Below are positions 21,897 through 29,702 of a stretch of DNA of 30,353 bases, piece by piece; the stretch's first letter is position 1, and the number at the start of each line of letters is the position of its first letter. The notes below the pieces were generated by a model. It did no database searches. It saw only the letters and a program-made list of their open reading frames with translations, and was not told the origin of the DNA. Source of the DNA: a virus; the IMG/VR virus record IMGVR_UViG_3300032163_001982, positions 1 through 30,353 of that record; one strand, 5' to 3'. A program made the position numbers and the translations under genes.

Positions 21897-23314
21897 TGGC
21901 TGATGAGCCTCCTGCATGTAACCTTGTAGTGTGAGGCTTCGGTTCCCAAGCAGAGTGCTTGGACAGAAGTGACCTCGTAGTCCGCGCCCATTCTTCGCAT
22001 CCTGTCATGGGCTCTCACCGGCGTGAACAGGTAGGCAGTAACGTAGTCACTGCTCACGTAGCCCGGCTCCATTACTGTTTCATCTGCACGCGTGGGCGAG
22101 ACGATGGCGCGTGAGTCCACTGCTTCGCCGTACCCGGGCTTTTCGGACGTACCTCTGGTCGGAAACAACGTGACATGTTCACCTCTTGCGTTCAGGATCT
22201 GCGTGAAGCGGGTTGAGGGCCCCTCGAAGTTGAGGAAGAACCGTGACAGCCAAGAGACAGTTACCGTCGCCTGCTTGTTCTCGACTGGAGAGTAGTCCGC
22301 GTGCTTGACTCCCCAGAACATGAACTCGCTCTGGTGCCTGCGCACGGCGTCCATACTGAAGCCGTAGCTGGGCTTGTCGTGGCCTCGGCGGAGCTGCGAC
22401 AGGATGCCACAGGTGACGCCGTCGTAGTAGTCGCATGCTGATGAGCGATTGACCACGTCGATGTAGCCAGACCAGCAGATCGAAGGATCGTATCCGGGAT
22501 GACGTGCGCATGCTCCTATCGAGTTGGCAAGACTGTAAACTCTGCGGACGGTCCCGTCCCAACCCTCGTGGTCATAGAGGCCCAGAAGCGAATAAGCGAT
22601 GGCGTCATCGTACACCTCTGTCTCTTTAGCACCTGTCCTGTGCCAGTCACCGTCGCCGTCCGGAGCAGGGTCGTAGTAGAGGTAAAAGTTGTCGAGGCCT
22701 TGACGCAGAAATCCCACAGAGTCTTTCATCATCGACTCGTATCTGGCATTGTTTTCAGCGTCTTCTTCGCTCAGCATCCTCAGCCCGATCAGACCGTACA
22801 GGCACTCGATGTCCATCTCGCGCAGCCACGCATCGTTCTCCGTGACGGCTCTCGCAAATCCGCCATAGTATTTGTCGTGAATTCCCTCCTGAGCGGGCTT
22901 CTGTTGCATGTTGTATAGAAAGACTGATCCGGCATGCACTGCGCTGCTGAGGTATTGACCGTTGGCTGTCAACTTGTGAGCCTTCAACAGTGCGGGGATA
23001 ACGCGGCAAGCGTCAACACTATAGTAGTACGTGCTGTTCTCGGAGCTTCTGAATCCTCCGAAACTCAGTTGAGCTTCGCTGCCACTTTGCTGTGTCAGAA
23101 TGAAGTCTGCGAGCGCGGTGACTTTGCTGATGATTTCTGCTCTTCGGTCTTCGAACTGGCGGCTTTCGTAGGCTTCGGTGAGGAAGTCAATTGCGAAGGC
23201 AGCGGCGAACGCTGTTCTGCCCTGCTCAGTGTCGGGTATGTCAGGCGGGCTGACGTATGCGTACGGTGCATGGTCCATGATGAATTGGTAGTAGGCTTCC
23301 GGAACCGTGGCCAT
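21893..23314 (-). CDS. alpha/alpha-toroid enzyme-like domain fused to a head-stopper domain
   Basis: 473 residues. Residues 1 to about 330 form repeated helix pairs typical of (alpha/alpha)6 glycan-active enzymes: FAIDFLTEAYESRQF, YYYSVDACRVIPALLKAHKL, WLREMDIECLYGLIGLRML, VYDDAIAYSLLGLYDHEGW. The last ~100 residues (TRFTQILNARGEHVTLFPTRG, DSRAIVSPTRADETVMEPGY, VRAHDRMRRMGADYEVTSVQ) match the beta-barrel of head-closure/stopper proteins. The gene sits exactly where a stopper belongs, between connector and tail terminator. The ATG at 23314 has AGGAG 9 nt upstream and follows the connector stop by 2 nt. The usual stopper is only about 100-120 residues. Confidence 0.75.
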   Translation of the reverse strand: MATVPEAYYQFIMDHAPYAYVSPPDIPDTEQGRTAFAAAFAIDFLTEAYESRQFEDRRAEIISKVTALADFILTQQSGSEAQLSFGGFRSSENSTYYYSVDACRVIPALLKAHKLTANGQYLSSAVHAGSVFLYNMQQKPAQEGIHDKYYGGFARAVTENDAWLREMDIECLYGLIGLRMLSEEDAENNARYESMMKDSVGFLRQGLDNFYLYYDPAPDGDGDWHRTGAKETEVYDDAIAYSLLGLYDHEGWDGTVRRVYSLANSIGACARHPGYDPSICWSGYIDVVNRSSACDYYDGVTCGILSQLRRGHDKPSYGFSMDAVRRHQSEFMFWGVKHADYSPVENKQATVTVSWLSRFFLNFEGPSTRFTQILNARGEHVTLFPTRGTSEKPGYGEAVDSRAIVSPTRADETVMEPGYVSSDYVTAYLFTPVRAHDRMRRMGADYEVTSVQALCLGTEASHYKVTCRRLISQ

Positions 23315-23316
23315 TA

Positions 23317-23670
23317 TCAGATGCTCCTGACGCAAGGCTGTCTCAGCCCAGAGAGAATTCGTTCAAGCTCTGCCTGCAGAACGTCCAGTGGCGGAGCTCT
23401 GCCGAGGACGGAGACGTTCTGGTCTCCGACGCCGAAGCTGAGGCCAACCGCGCTTCCGCCGGTCAAGTAGCAGATAGCGTGAACTGCCGCAAGCATGGTG
23501 ATGAACTCCTTCTCAGCGTCCGTGCAGTCAGCCGAGTCCACTTGCCTACTCAGCTCAAGCTCCAGCGTCACACTTGCTCGCTTTATCATCTTCTCGACCT
23601 TCTCGTCTGGAATGTCGGTCTGAGTCACGTTTATGACGTCGCGGACATCTTGAACGGAGACGCTTGGCAA
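23317..23670 (-). CDS. head-tail connector (gp6/gp15-like adaptor)
   Basis: 117 residues, mainly helical: VQDVRDVINVTQTDIPDEKV, KMIKRASVTLELELSR, DAEKEFITMLAAVHAICYL and LQAELERILSGL, the arrangement of connector proteins that dock as a ring under the portal. The start is TTG 23670; a full GGAGG lies 10 nt upstream, and no ATG is nearby. A TATA element at 23709-23716 could give this gene its own short-leader transcript after the phospholipase-like gene. Confidence 0.8.
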   Translation of the reverse strand: MPSVSVQDVRDVINVTQTDIPDEKVEKMIKRASVTLELELSRQVDSADCTDAEKEFITMLAAVHAICYLTGGSAVGLSFGVGDQNVSVLGRAPPLDVLQAELERILSGLRQPCVRSI

Positions 23671-23708
23671 GTCGGGCTTTCCTCCGGACAGAATTGGGGA
23701 GAAAGACT

Positions 23709-23716
23709 GATTTAAG
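23709..23716 (-). promoter_or_regulatory. promoter for connector and tail genes
   Basis: Minus-strand CTTAAATC preceded by GAAAATCC. It is centred about 42 nt before the TTG at 23670, giving a leader of about 16 nt that starts at the GGAGG site. The same octamer recurs upstream of the phospholipase-like gene. Confidence 0.5.
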
Positions 23717-23941
23717 GGATTTTCACGCGGAAAAAGAACATTTCAGACGCCATTTTGGCAATATGCAGATTTAGAAAGAGTTTTTGTGAGATGCAATTGC
23801 GCAGTTGGCATCTCTTCATTGCCATGCACTGTCACAGTTTGTCATGGTGACGTCAGAGTGGGACATTCCTAATTTCCGACTTCGTGGGAGCAGCACGTTG
23901 CCTGAAGCAAGTCATGCGATTTTGTGATGCGCCAGAACGAG

Positions 23942-24877
23942 TCAAAGACTTCTGCTATGGGAAGGAACCAAACGCCTTTTCAGCAACCGGGCTCCGGTGA
24001 GTTTCTTGGCACAGAGCACAAGAGCAAGACTTGGCAAAATGACCAGTGAGACTGCCAGCAAAGATGGAAACTCCGGAACCATCTGCGCAAGCCAGAACGT
24101 GTGAAGCACGTCCGCAATCACGTTAACCGCCAAATTGAGCGATTCTCCACAACGATCCTCAAACGTCTGGCTGCCCCAGTCGTAGTTTTGGTTCATCCAG
24201 ACGCAGGTCAAGTCCCCGTCCACGTCAAAAGTCGTGTCGTAGGCAATGGCAAGAGCAGCGTCCCGCGCGGTCACGTTCTCCAAGCGGCCGTCGAAGGTGA
24301 GGAAGAGGCTGAACTCGTCATCGTACTGATCCGTTCTGTTGTTCACGTAGGTCTCGTAGCCGCTGTGGTGCTGGTCATCTTCGGCTCCCCAAGCGGTTTC
24401 TGCTCCCATCACGTGACCGAACACGGCAACATCAGCAATGTAATGGCACATTGCTCCAAGTCTCCTGCACACAGCGCCAACGTCGCCAGAAAGCACGGCG
24501 ACAGCCGCGTTTTCGTATTCCTGCTGCGCTCTAGCTCCAGCCGCATCGTCTTTCAGAGCCCCGTCTGAAAAGTAGTAGACGTGGTGTTTCGGCCTGTCGT
24601 TCATTCCGTCAGGCGGCTGGCTGCTGTCAGGCAGCTCGGTGCCCAAGAGGAAGGACGCGAGATTGTCGAGGATGAACTGCTTCTCCTGCTGCGGAAGCCA
24701 GTCCAGAGCGTGCTGCGCTACCCAATCGTGAGTGCCGTACTTCGGGGTGGATGGGTCGGTGCTGAAGCCCCCGTTGCTCCAGCATGAAGCCGGTAAGGCG
24801 TTGCTCAACAAAGCTGCGTTAACAAGCAAAAGTGTGACTAGCGCGAGAGGCACTGTGTTGCTCAAAACGCTCCCCAC
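23942..24877 (-). CDS. secreted zinc-dependent phospholipase C-like enzyme with PEF-CTERM-like tail
   Basis: 311 residues: signal peptide (about 1-32), then a zinc phospholipase C/S1-P1-type helical fold. CWSNGG holds the near-N-terminal Trp of the mature protein; metal ligands are suggested by H50/H56, H98/H99, H145-x3-D149-x5-H155 (CHYIADVAVFGH) and H171-x3-E175 (HHSGYE), closely matching the ligand spacing of Bacillus cereus PLC. The C-terminus reads VPEFPS, a membrane helix and basic residues, like the PEF-CTERM signal cut by archaeosortases. The GTG at 24877 lies 27 nt from a TATA box, implying a leaderless message. It would act outside the membrane, on phospholipids or another phosphodiester, perhaps in entry, exit or exclusion of other viruses. 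Confidence 0.8.
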   Translation of the reverse strand: MGSVLSNTVPLALVTLLLVNAALLSNALPASCWSNGGFSTDPSTPKYGTHDWVAQHALDWLPQQEKQFILDNLASFLLGTELPDSSQPPDGMNDRPKHHVYYFSDGALKDDAAGARAQQEYENAAVAVLSGDVGAVCRRLGAMCHYIADVAVFGHVMGAETAWGAEDDQHHSGYETYVNNRTDQYDDEFSLFLTFDGRLENVTARDAALAIAYDTTFDVDGDLTCVWMNQNYDWGSQTFEDRCGESLNLAVNVIADVLHTFWLAQMVPEFPSLLAVSLVILPSLALVLCAKKLTGARLLKRRLVPSHSRSL

Positions 24878-24899
24878 GCCAGCACATACCCACGATCAA

Positions 24900-24907
24900 G
24901 ATTTAAG
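24900..24907 (-). promoter_or_regulatory. promoter of the phospholipase-like gene (leaderless)
   Basis: Minus-strand CTTAAATC is centred 27 nt upstream of the GTG at 24877, so transcription should start at the start codon. The element lies in a near-palindrome, AAGATTTAAGTCTT. Confidence 0.6.
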
Positions 24908-25057
24908 TCTTGGCCAGAACCAACCGGACAGTTCCCGCGTTTCGGAGCGGGTTCTCCAAGAAGTGGGATGTGGCTGGGAGCCGCGATGTCTGATCTCCCG
25001 CCTCACCGGAAGGCGTAGGGCCGATAGTGAAGAGGGGAAAGGGAAGAAGGGAGAGAG

Positions 25058-26203
25058 TCACTTGCCCCCGCTTTCCGTCGTGGTTTCGGGTTCCTCGCGG
25101 TCCCAGAGCTCCCATCCGAACTTGACCATGTTTTTCCGGAACTCCTCAGGCCGAACAAGTCCCAGCTCCGAAGCTTTGAGGATGTCCGATACAGCAACCT
25201 CGGGAATCTTGGGCGACCCCCAGTTCAGGCGAACCCGCGCTTTCGCCGGCTCCAAGCCGGACTGCGCAAGCACGACGTTGAAGATGGCTCCCTCAACCTG
25301 CCTCTTGATGTACCGCTGAACCGGCCTGATCAGCATGTTCTGAAGTTCAATGGCCGCCGTCGCCGAAGCTTCTGTGAAGCCCGGCGTGCTGAACAGTCTG
25401 GGCAAGGGCGTTTCGCAGCCCAGGTAGAACTGGTTGACCAGATGCTCAATGTAGTATTCGAAGCGGGCTCGGGGATCAAGCGTGACGGGTCTTATGTCGC
25501 CTTTCCCACTGTAGAACAGCCAAGCGCCTTCTTCGGACCGATTCCTAATGGCGTTCTCAAACTTCTGGATCGTGGCATCGTCGGCTCTCTCCAGCAACGT
25601 CAGAACGTCCGGGCCTGCGTACTTCTCGAAGATCTTCGGCATGATCCGCTCTATCTTGGCCTTCATCCAGGCAAATGCTGGTCTCCGGTCTGACTGGATC
25701 GTGAGGGATTGGAGCAGGACCTGAAGCACGCCGGTTCCGAAGCCTGACGCGCTTGTGCAGTTGATTTGCCAATGGAGCACTGATGAGGGGTCTAACGTTG
25801 CGCCGCCATAGACGTTTCGAAGCTTGTAGCCTTCCACCTTGTAGGGCAGCTTTACGCCTGGTTCGGACAACTGGCTTTGCTCGATCTTTTCGATGGAGTC
25901 TATGGGAAGCCGCTTGAAATCTCGGAGTCTCTCGGGGAGAAGCTTGAGCCAGAAATCGTTTCCACAGGCTATAAGCACACGGGCCATGTCGCACAGTAGT
26001 GAATCCAAGCGAGTTTCCTCGTTGAACTGGTCTACGAGGCGTTTTGCTTCTGCGGCCTTTCCGTACTCCTCATTTGCCGTGGTGTAGAAGCCTGCTCCAA
26101 CGGTTGAAGCGGCTAAAAGATCCACGCTGGCCTTGCAGGTGGGGTCCTTCTCGTAGAGCTTGATCACGTCAGTCAAAGGGACAACAGGCGTCTCGAAGAT
26201 CAT
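25058..26203 (-). CDS. portal protein
   Basis: 381 residues of a phage portal: TPVVPLTDVIKLYEKDPTC, KASVDLLAASTVGAGFY, DMARVLIACGNDFWLKLLPE, YGGATLDPSSVLHWQ, GTGVLQVLLQSLTI and TPLPRLFSTPGFTEASA are all characteristic. The portal forms the dodecameric vertex ring for packaging and head-tail joining. The ATG at 26203 has only a close AAGGA (3-4 nt). The frame stays open 26 codons further up to the stop of the wHTH gene with portal-like basic sequence (LKRLLETFQRKTRSGY) but no ATG/GTG/TTG; a strong GGAGG precedes an ACG codon there. The true N-terminus may therefore be longer. Confidence 0.9.
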   Translation of the reverse strand: MIFETPVVPLTDVIKLYEKDPTCKASVDLLAASTVGAGFYTTANEEYGKAAEAKRLVDQFNEETRLDSLLCDMARVLIACGNDFWLKLLPERLRDFKRLPIDSIEKIEQSQLSEPGVKLPYKVEGYKLRNVYGGATLDPSSVLHWQINCTSASGFGTGVLQVLLQSLTIQSDRRPAFAWMKAKIERIMPKIFEKYAGPDVLTLLERADDATIQKFENAIRNRSEEGAWLFYSGKGDIRPVTLDPRARFEYYIEHLVNQFYLGCETPLPRLFSTPGFTEASATAAIELQNMLIRPVQRYIKRQVEGAIFNVVLAQSGLEPAKARVRLNWGSPKIPEVAVSDILKASELGLVRPEEFRKNMVKFGWELWDREEPETTTESGGK

Positions 26204-26281
26204 GGTTCCTTGGGGAGCCGCGTATCCGCTTCTGGTTTTCCGTTGGAAAGTTTCCAGCAGACGCTTGAGGATGTTGTTCGT

Positions 26282-26521
26282 CTAGAGTCCCTCCAGCAAC
26301 TTCAAGCCTTTCTCGGTAATCACGTACGGGGCTCGATGTCTTGCTTCGCTTTTCTTCACATAACCTGCTTGGACCAGATAGGTGAAGATGCCCTCGAAAG
26401 TGGCGTGAGTGCCGCATTTCCTGACGGTCTTCTTCTCGGCATCTGTTCTTCCAAGCGGCCTTTTCCGCAGTTCGGTCAGCACTATTTTTGCCAACAACAG
26501 TCTGTCTTTCAGTCTTCTCAT
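26282..26521 (-). CDS. winged helix-turn-helix protein
   Basis: 79 residues: RLLLAKIVLTELRKRPLG, then ATFEGIFTYLVQAGYVKKSE (recognition-helix region), a wing strand RAPYVITEKG and KLLEGL. This is the archaeal wHTH plan used by small transcription regulators. The ATG at 26521 overlaps the zinc-ribbon stop (ATGA) with GAGGT about 10 nt upstream. It sits between capsid and portal genes in the late operon, so it may regulate late transcription or bind viral DNA during assembly. Confidence 0.8.
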   Translation of the reverse strand: MRRLKDRLLLAKIVLTELRKRPLGRTDAEKKTVRKCGTHATFEGIFTYLVQAGYVKKSEARHRAPYVITEKGLKLLEGL

Positions 26522-26787
26522 AAGCAGACAACCTCAACTGGCTTTCGCGTACTGAAAAAAGGAGGAGAGTGAAGAGTGCACGTTTTCACGATGGTAAGGT
26601 CGCGCTTTCCTTCCAAGGCGTAAAGCCCTGGAGCGAGGTCCGGCGAGTACGGCTGCATCTCGGCTCCGCATATCGGGCACTGAAGCCAGCAGTCACACGT
26701 TGCGATGTCGCCTTTTCGGCTAGAACGGTGTATTCTGCCGCATTCTGGACATCTGCCTTCGAATCCCGCCATAACCGCTCCGACCAT
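26518..26787 (-). CDS. zinc-ribbon protein
   Basis: 89 residues with CPECG (residues 13-17), CDC (31-33) and CPICG (37-41), the cysteine pairs of a zinc ribbon, followed by a short beta region (YALEGKRDLTIVKT). The role is unknown; zinc ribbons of this sort bind nucleic acid or proteins. Starts at ATG 26787 or ATG 26772, the latter with GGAG at short spacing. It lies 17 nt after the major capsid gene and is translationally coupled to the wHTH gene, so the two may work together. Confidence 0.75.
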   Translation of the reverse strand: MVGAVMAGFEGRCPECGRIHRSSRKGDIATCDCWLQCPICGAEMQPYSPDLAPGLYALEGKRDLTIVKTCTLHSPPFFSTRKPVEVVCL

Positions 26788-26804
26788 GCCTTTTGCCGTG
26801 GAAA

Positions 26805-27758
26805 CTACAGAGAAGTGCTTATGTTGGTCATCTTTGCAACCGCTTTGCTACGCAAGACTCCCAGCCCGAACCGGGTTGAGGTTCTGACGCCGAATTTGCC
26901 GCTCTTCGGTTCTTCCCAGTCCTCAACAGTCACGTCGCGTCGAAGAAGCATCACCGTTGCCACTCTCGCGTCCAAGGCGTAGGCGGTTCCATTCGGCACC
27001 AAGGTGCTTGCTTGAACCTGCATTCCGAGAACGCTCGTGACGATTCCATGTTCAATGTCGGTCTGACCTGAGGGAAGGTATTGGGCGTGCACGAATTTGT
27101 CGTCACTCAGCAATTGGTGCAGCTGAGTCTCGTTGAGGACGAGGACGGTCGGTCGCCAGTTCTCGCTGCGAAGAGCGTTGTGAAGTTTCAACACGGCAGT
27201 CCAGTTCATGGCGGCGCTGCCCTGACTTATGGGAGCTCCCCCTGCCAGGTCTGCGTCGGCAATTGACCCGTAGAGACTGATGATGCGTTCTGTTTCATCC
27301 TCCCCCAACGCTCTACCGACTTTCTCAACCATGTTTTCCATGACGTTCCAAGTTGCGTCTTCGAGGAACTCTCTCGTCCACTCCTCTGAGGCTTCGGCCA
27401 GAATGTTGGTGTATATGTCCACCGTGCTAAACTTCTTCCCGCTCAGTCTGGTGACGGCGCCCTCTGCGTAGCGGTAAGCGACTGATTGTTCGTCAAGCGG
27501 AAACCGCTCCGTCGACTCCTCGGTCGTCCGGACCGTGATGACGTTTCTGCCGATCATCTCCGGAAAGGCAAACTCGACCAGCGTGTCGTGCATGCGACCC
27601 AAAGCGCCGGCGGCGTCGCTGAAAAGGCCTTCTCTGATGCCGGATTCGCAGTATCTTTTGAGAAAGGGATGCTGCATGGTTTTCTGTCCAAGACTCTCCA
27701 TGAGATGCTTGAATTCGCCGTCCTTTTGCATTAGGCTTTCGAAAAGCTTGGGTTTCAT
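26805..27758 (-). CDS. major capsid protein (HK97 fold)
   Basis: 317 residues. An N-terminal helical arm (about 1-45) is followed by FPEMIGRNVITVRTTEES, QSVAYRYAEGAVTRLSG, an alpha-rich P-domain-like segment (ASEEWTREFLEDATWNVMENM), WTAVLKLHNALRSENWRPTV, LVLNETQLHQLL, the LGMQVQASTLVPNGTAYALD strand pair, and a C-terminal FGVRTSTRFGLGVL. This order of E-loop, spine helix and A-domain features is that of encapsulin/HK97-fold capsid proteins. Size fits a major capsid protein without a long scaffold domain; the separate protease probably trims the N-arm. The ATG at 27758 lies 6 nt after the decoration gene. Confidence 0.9.
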   Translation of the reverse strand: MKPKLFESLMQKDGEFKHLMESLGQKTMQHPFLKRYCESGIREGLFSDAAGALGRMHDTLVEFAFPEMIGRNVITVRTTEESTERFPLDEQSVAYRYAEGAVTRLSGKKFSTVDIYTNILAEASEEWTREFLEDATWNVMENMVEKVGRALGEDETERIISLYGSIADADLAGGAPISQGSAAMNWTAVLKLHNALRSENWRPTVLVLNETQLHQLLSDDKFVHAQYLPSGQTDIEHGIVTSVLGMQVQASTLVPNGTAYALDARVATVMLLRRDVTVEDWEEPKSGKFGVRTSTRFGLGVLRSKAVAKMTNISTSL

Positions 27759-27764
27759 GGTGAT

Positions 27765-28196
27765 TCACTTCTCCACTAGGACGAAGATGAGGTCGTCCGC
27801 TCCGCCGGCTGATTGAAGGGCCGTGCCCAGTCTGCGGTTGAAGAATATCGTGTACGTTGCGGTGCCGCCCTCGTTGACAGCCTGATCTCCAAGTTGGACC
27901 ACTCTTCGACTCGCGTCGCCGCCGTAAACGGCCTTTCCCCGCGTGATCGACCCGCCGGCCTTTGCTTTGACTCTTCCACGAATCAGAACCGGGCAGGGCT
28001 GATTGGCTGACACTGTTTTGACAGCGATGCCGATGCAGTCTTGTGCAGAAGTCGCTGGGTTGACCGTGTCGTCCGCGCTCAGGTACACTGAGTCGCCTTT
28101 CGTCACTGCAGCGCCGGCCGTGAAGGTTTCGATGACAGCGTTCGGGTCGTCCGTGTCGCCGATGCTCATCCAAGTCTTGCCACTGTTGTCAGTCAT
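27765..28196 (-). CDS. capsid decoration / head-stabilising protein
   Basis: 143 residues, beta-rich: ETFTAGAAVTKGDSVYLSAD, AQDCIGIAVKTVSANQP, PVLIRGRVKAKAGGSITRGK, TIFFNRRLGTALQSAG. This is the DUF2190/decoration-protein plan: a small barrel that binds capsomer surfaces. Location between protease and major capsid protein is typical. The ATG at 28196 has GGAG 9 nt upstream; the longer open frame from 28211 lacks a site. It probably stabilises the expanded head. Confidence 0.8.
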   Translation of the reverse strand: MTDNSGKTWMSIGDTDDPNAVIETFTAGAAVTKGDSVYLSADDTVNPATSAQDCIGIAVKTVSANQPCPVLIRGRVKAKAGGSITRGKAVYGGDASRRVVQLGDQAVNEGGTATYTIFFNRRLGTALQSAGGADDLIFVLVEK

Positions 28197-28282
28197 GAGT
28201 AACCACTCCAAAATCTCCAGTTTCGGTTTCAGCCAGTTCGTCCTGACTTACTTCCCGCGTCACAGAAAGTGACCATGAAGCC

Positions 28283-29548
28283 TCAACGGGCCTGCACATT
28301 TGTCTTCCTCCTCTGCAATCTCGCCACGACGCCGCGCATCTCTTGGCACAGCCGCTGGGGTCCAAGTCCCCAGCTTCGTTCGACCATCGATGGAGGAAGA
28401 GCCTCCTGAATCATCCTTATCGCCTCATCGACACTGACGACATCTTTCGGCTGCTTCAACAGGCTCAATCGGGGGTCATTTTTGGAGCCCTCCGGACTGG
28501 TTGGTTCCTGCGCCGTTGGGTTCGCTCTGATGTTGAGTGATGTCGGCGCCATCTGCGGCGTCGAAAGTCCCTGTGAGTCCATGTACTGCGGGTGCAGAAG
28601 AAGCCAGTCTCTGATTTTCTCGTCGTCCCACATTTCAGCTTTGGCGAAGAATATGCTTTGAATCTTCTCGATCTGCGGGTCCGATCGCAGCCTCCCCACG
28701 AGAGCCAGAACGCCGTTTTCCCTGTCAAGCCAAACCGTGCTGAAATGCTCTGGCATGAAGGGCGTCACATCGCGGTAGAATCCAAGCACGTATTCACCTG
28801 CAATTATCGGCTCAAAGGTTTGCTCCTTCACGTACAATCTCTCTAGCACGTGAATGTTTGCATCGGGCACTCCTGGGACGGCGACGAGGCTCAGCTCCGC
28901 ATTGTGAAGACCATGCGGGACTTTGGCGCCGACCTCGTCGATCCTGTCGTAGTCAGCTCCGACGCTGACATGTCTGATCAGACCCTTCTGGATTTTCTCA
29001 GCTATCTCGTCATCGTAGATTTCGGCTTCATAGCGGAGATTCTGTCCGTCCCATTCTGTCTTGGTGATCTTGCCTATGGCGTTCGACGCCGAAACGTGCT
29101 CCACGTAGACTGGGGCGCTGACGAGTTTTTCTGAGAAATCCTCCAGCTCTTCGGGCGCGTATATGTTGAAGTTGCGGCTTATGCCAGTGGTCAGGGCGAC
29201 TCCGCCTATTCTCAGTGGCTTGTTCACGATTCGCTCCAGAATCTTGAATGGCAACGGCGCCGACATGTGCGCGTGGCTTTTCGGGGCGTTGTCGCCTTTG
29301 CCTTCTGTGATGGATAGGCCTTCCTGATGCTGGCTGAACCAGTCTTTGGCCTTTTCAATGTCCCAGTCTTTGCTCTTGTCAAAGAGGTAACTTTGCACTT
29401 CGGTGGTGTCTTTACCTCTCGGCTTACCAATGATCGCCTTTATCCCCTTCTCACTGCTTATCAAGAGCGTGCGCAGACTTTCCGGCTCGAACTCTTCCGG
29501 CTTCCGGTGTCCGCTGCGTATGAACTGTTCAGTTTCCTCCCATGGCAT
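28283..29548 (-). CDS. prohead maturation protease with duplicated flanking domain
   Basis: 421 residues. The central protease (about 100-235) shows SAPVYVEHVSASNAIGKI with His151 and IRHVSVGADYD with Ser195, followed by HNAELSLVAVPGVPDAN, as in HK97-type prohead serine proteases, which cleave scaffold and capsid N-arms. On both sides lie copies of one ~70-residue domain: VQSYLFDKSKDWDIEKAKDW (51-70) and IQSIFFAKAEMWDDEKIRDW (296-315) share the pattern QS-x2-F-x-K-x3-WD-x-EK-x2-DW. The C-terminus (about 330-421) is Pro/Gln-rich and helical, suitable for a scaffold. The ATG at 29548 has GAGGT 9 nt upstream; it opens the late operon. Confidence 0.88.
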   Translation of the reverse strand: MPWEETEQFIRSGHRKPEEFEPESLRTLLISSEKGIKAIIGKPRGKDTTEVQSYLFDKSKDWDIEKAKDWFSQHQEGLSITEGKGDNAPKSHAHMSAPLPFKILERIVNKPLRIGGVALTTGISRNFNIYAPEELEDFSEKLVSAPVYVEHVSASNAIGKITKTEWDGQNLRYEAEIYDDEIAEKIQKGLIRHVSVGADYDRIDEVGAKVPHGLHNAELSLVAVPGVPDANIHVLERLYVKEQTFEPIIAGEYVLGFYRDVTPFMPEHFSTVWLDRENGVLALVGRLRSDPQIEKIQSIFFAKAEMWDDEKIRDWLLLHPQYMDSQGLSTPQMAPTSLNIRANPTAQEPTSPEGSKNDPRLSLLKQPKDVVSVDEAIRMIQEALPPSMVERSWGLGPQRLCQEMRGVVARLQRRKTNVQAR

Positions 29549-29580
29549 TTTTACATACCTCGCATAACTAACACCATTCT

Positions 29581-29586
29581 AATATA
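29581..29586 (-). promoter_or_regulatory. promoter of the morphogenesis operon
   Basis: Minus-strand TATATT (in CCGTATATTAG) is centred about 35 nt upstream of the protease ATG at 29548. Transcription would start just ahead of the GAGGT ribosome-binding site, giving a leader of about 10-14 nt. Confidence 0.5.
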
Positions 29587-29702
29587 CGGAGGAAATGAAA
29601 AGGCAAACTGTACAGCGCGGAGTCCCGCATATGGGCCAGCGTGTGGGCAGACAGTGGGGGGCAAGACTTGGAAAGTGGTGAAAGACACTGCGAAAGTGCG
29701 TC

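Noticed and set aside
28259-28273. 5-bp inverted repeat GTCAC/GTGAC between protease and decoration genes
   Set aside because: Short arms are expected by chance, and no promoter elements are associated.
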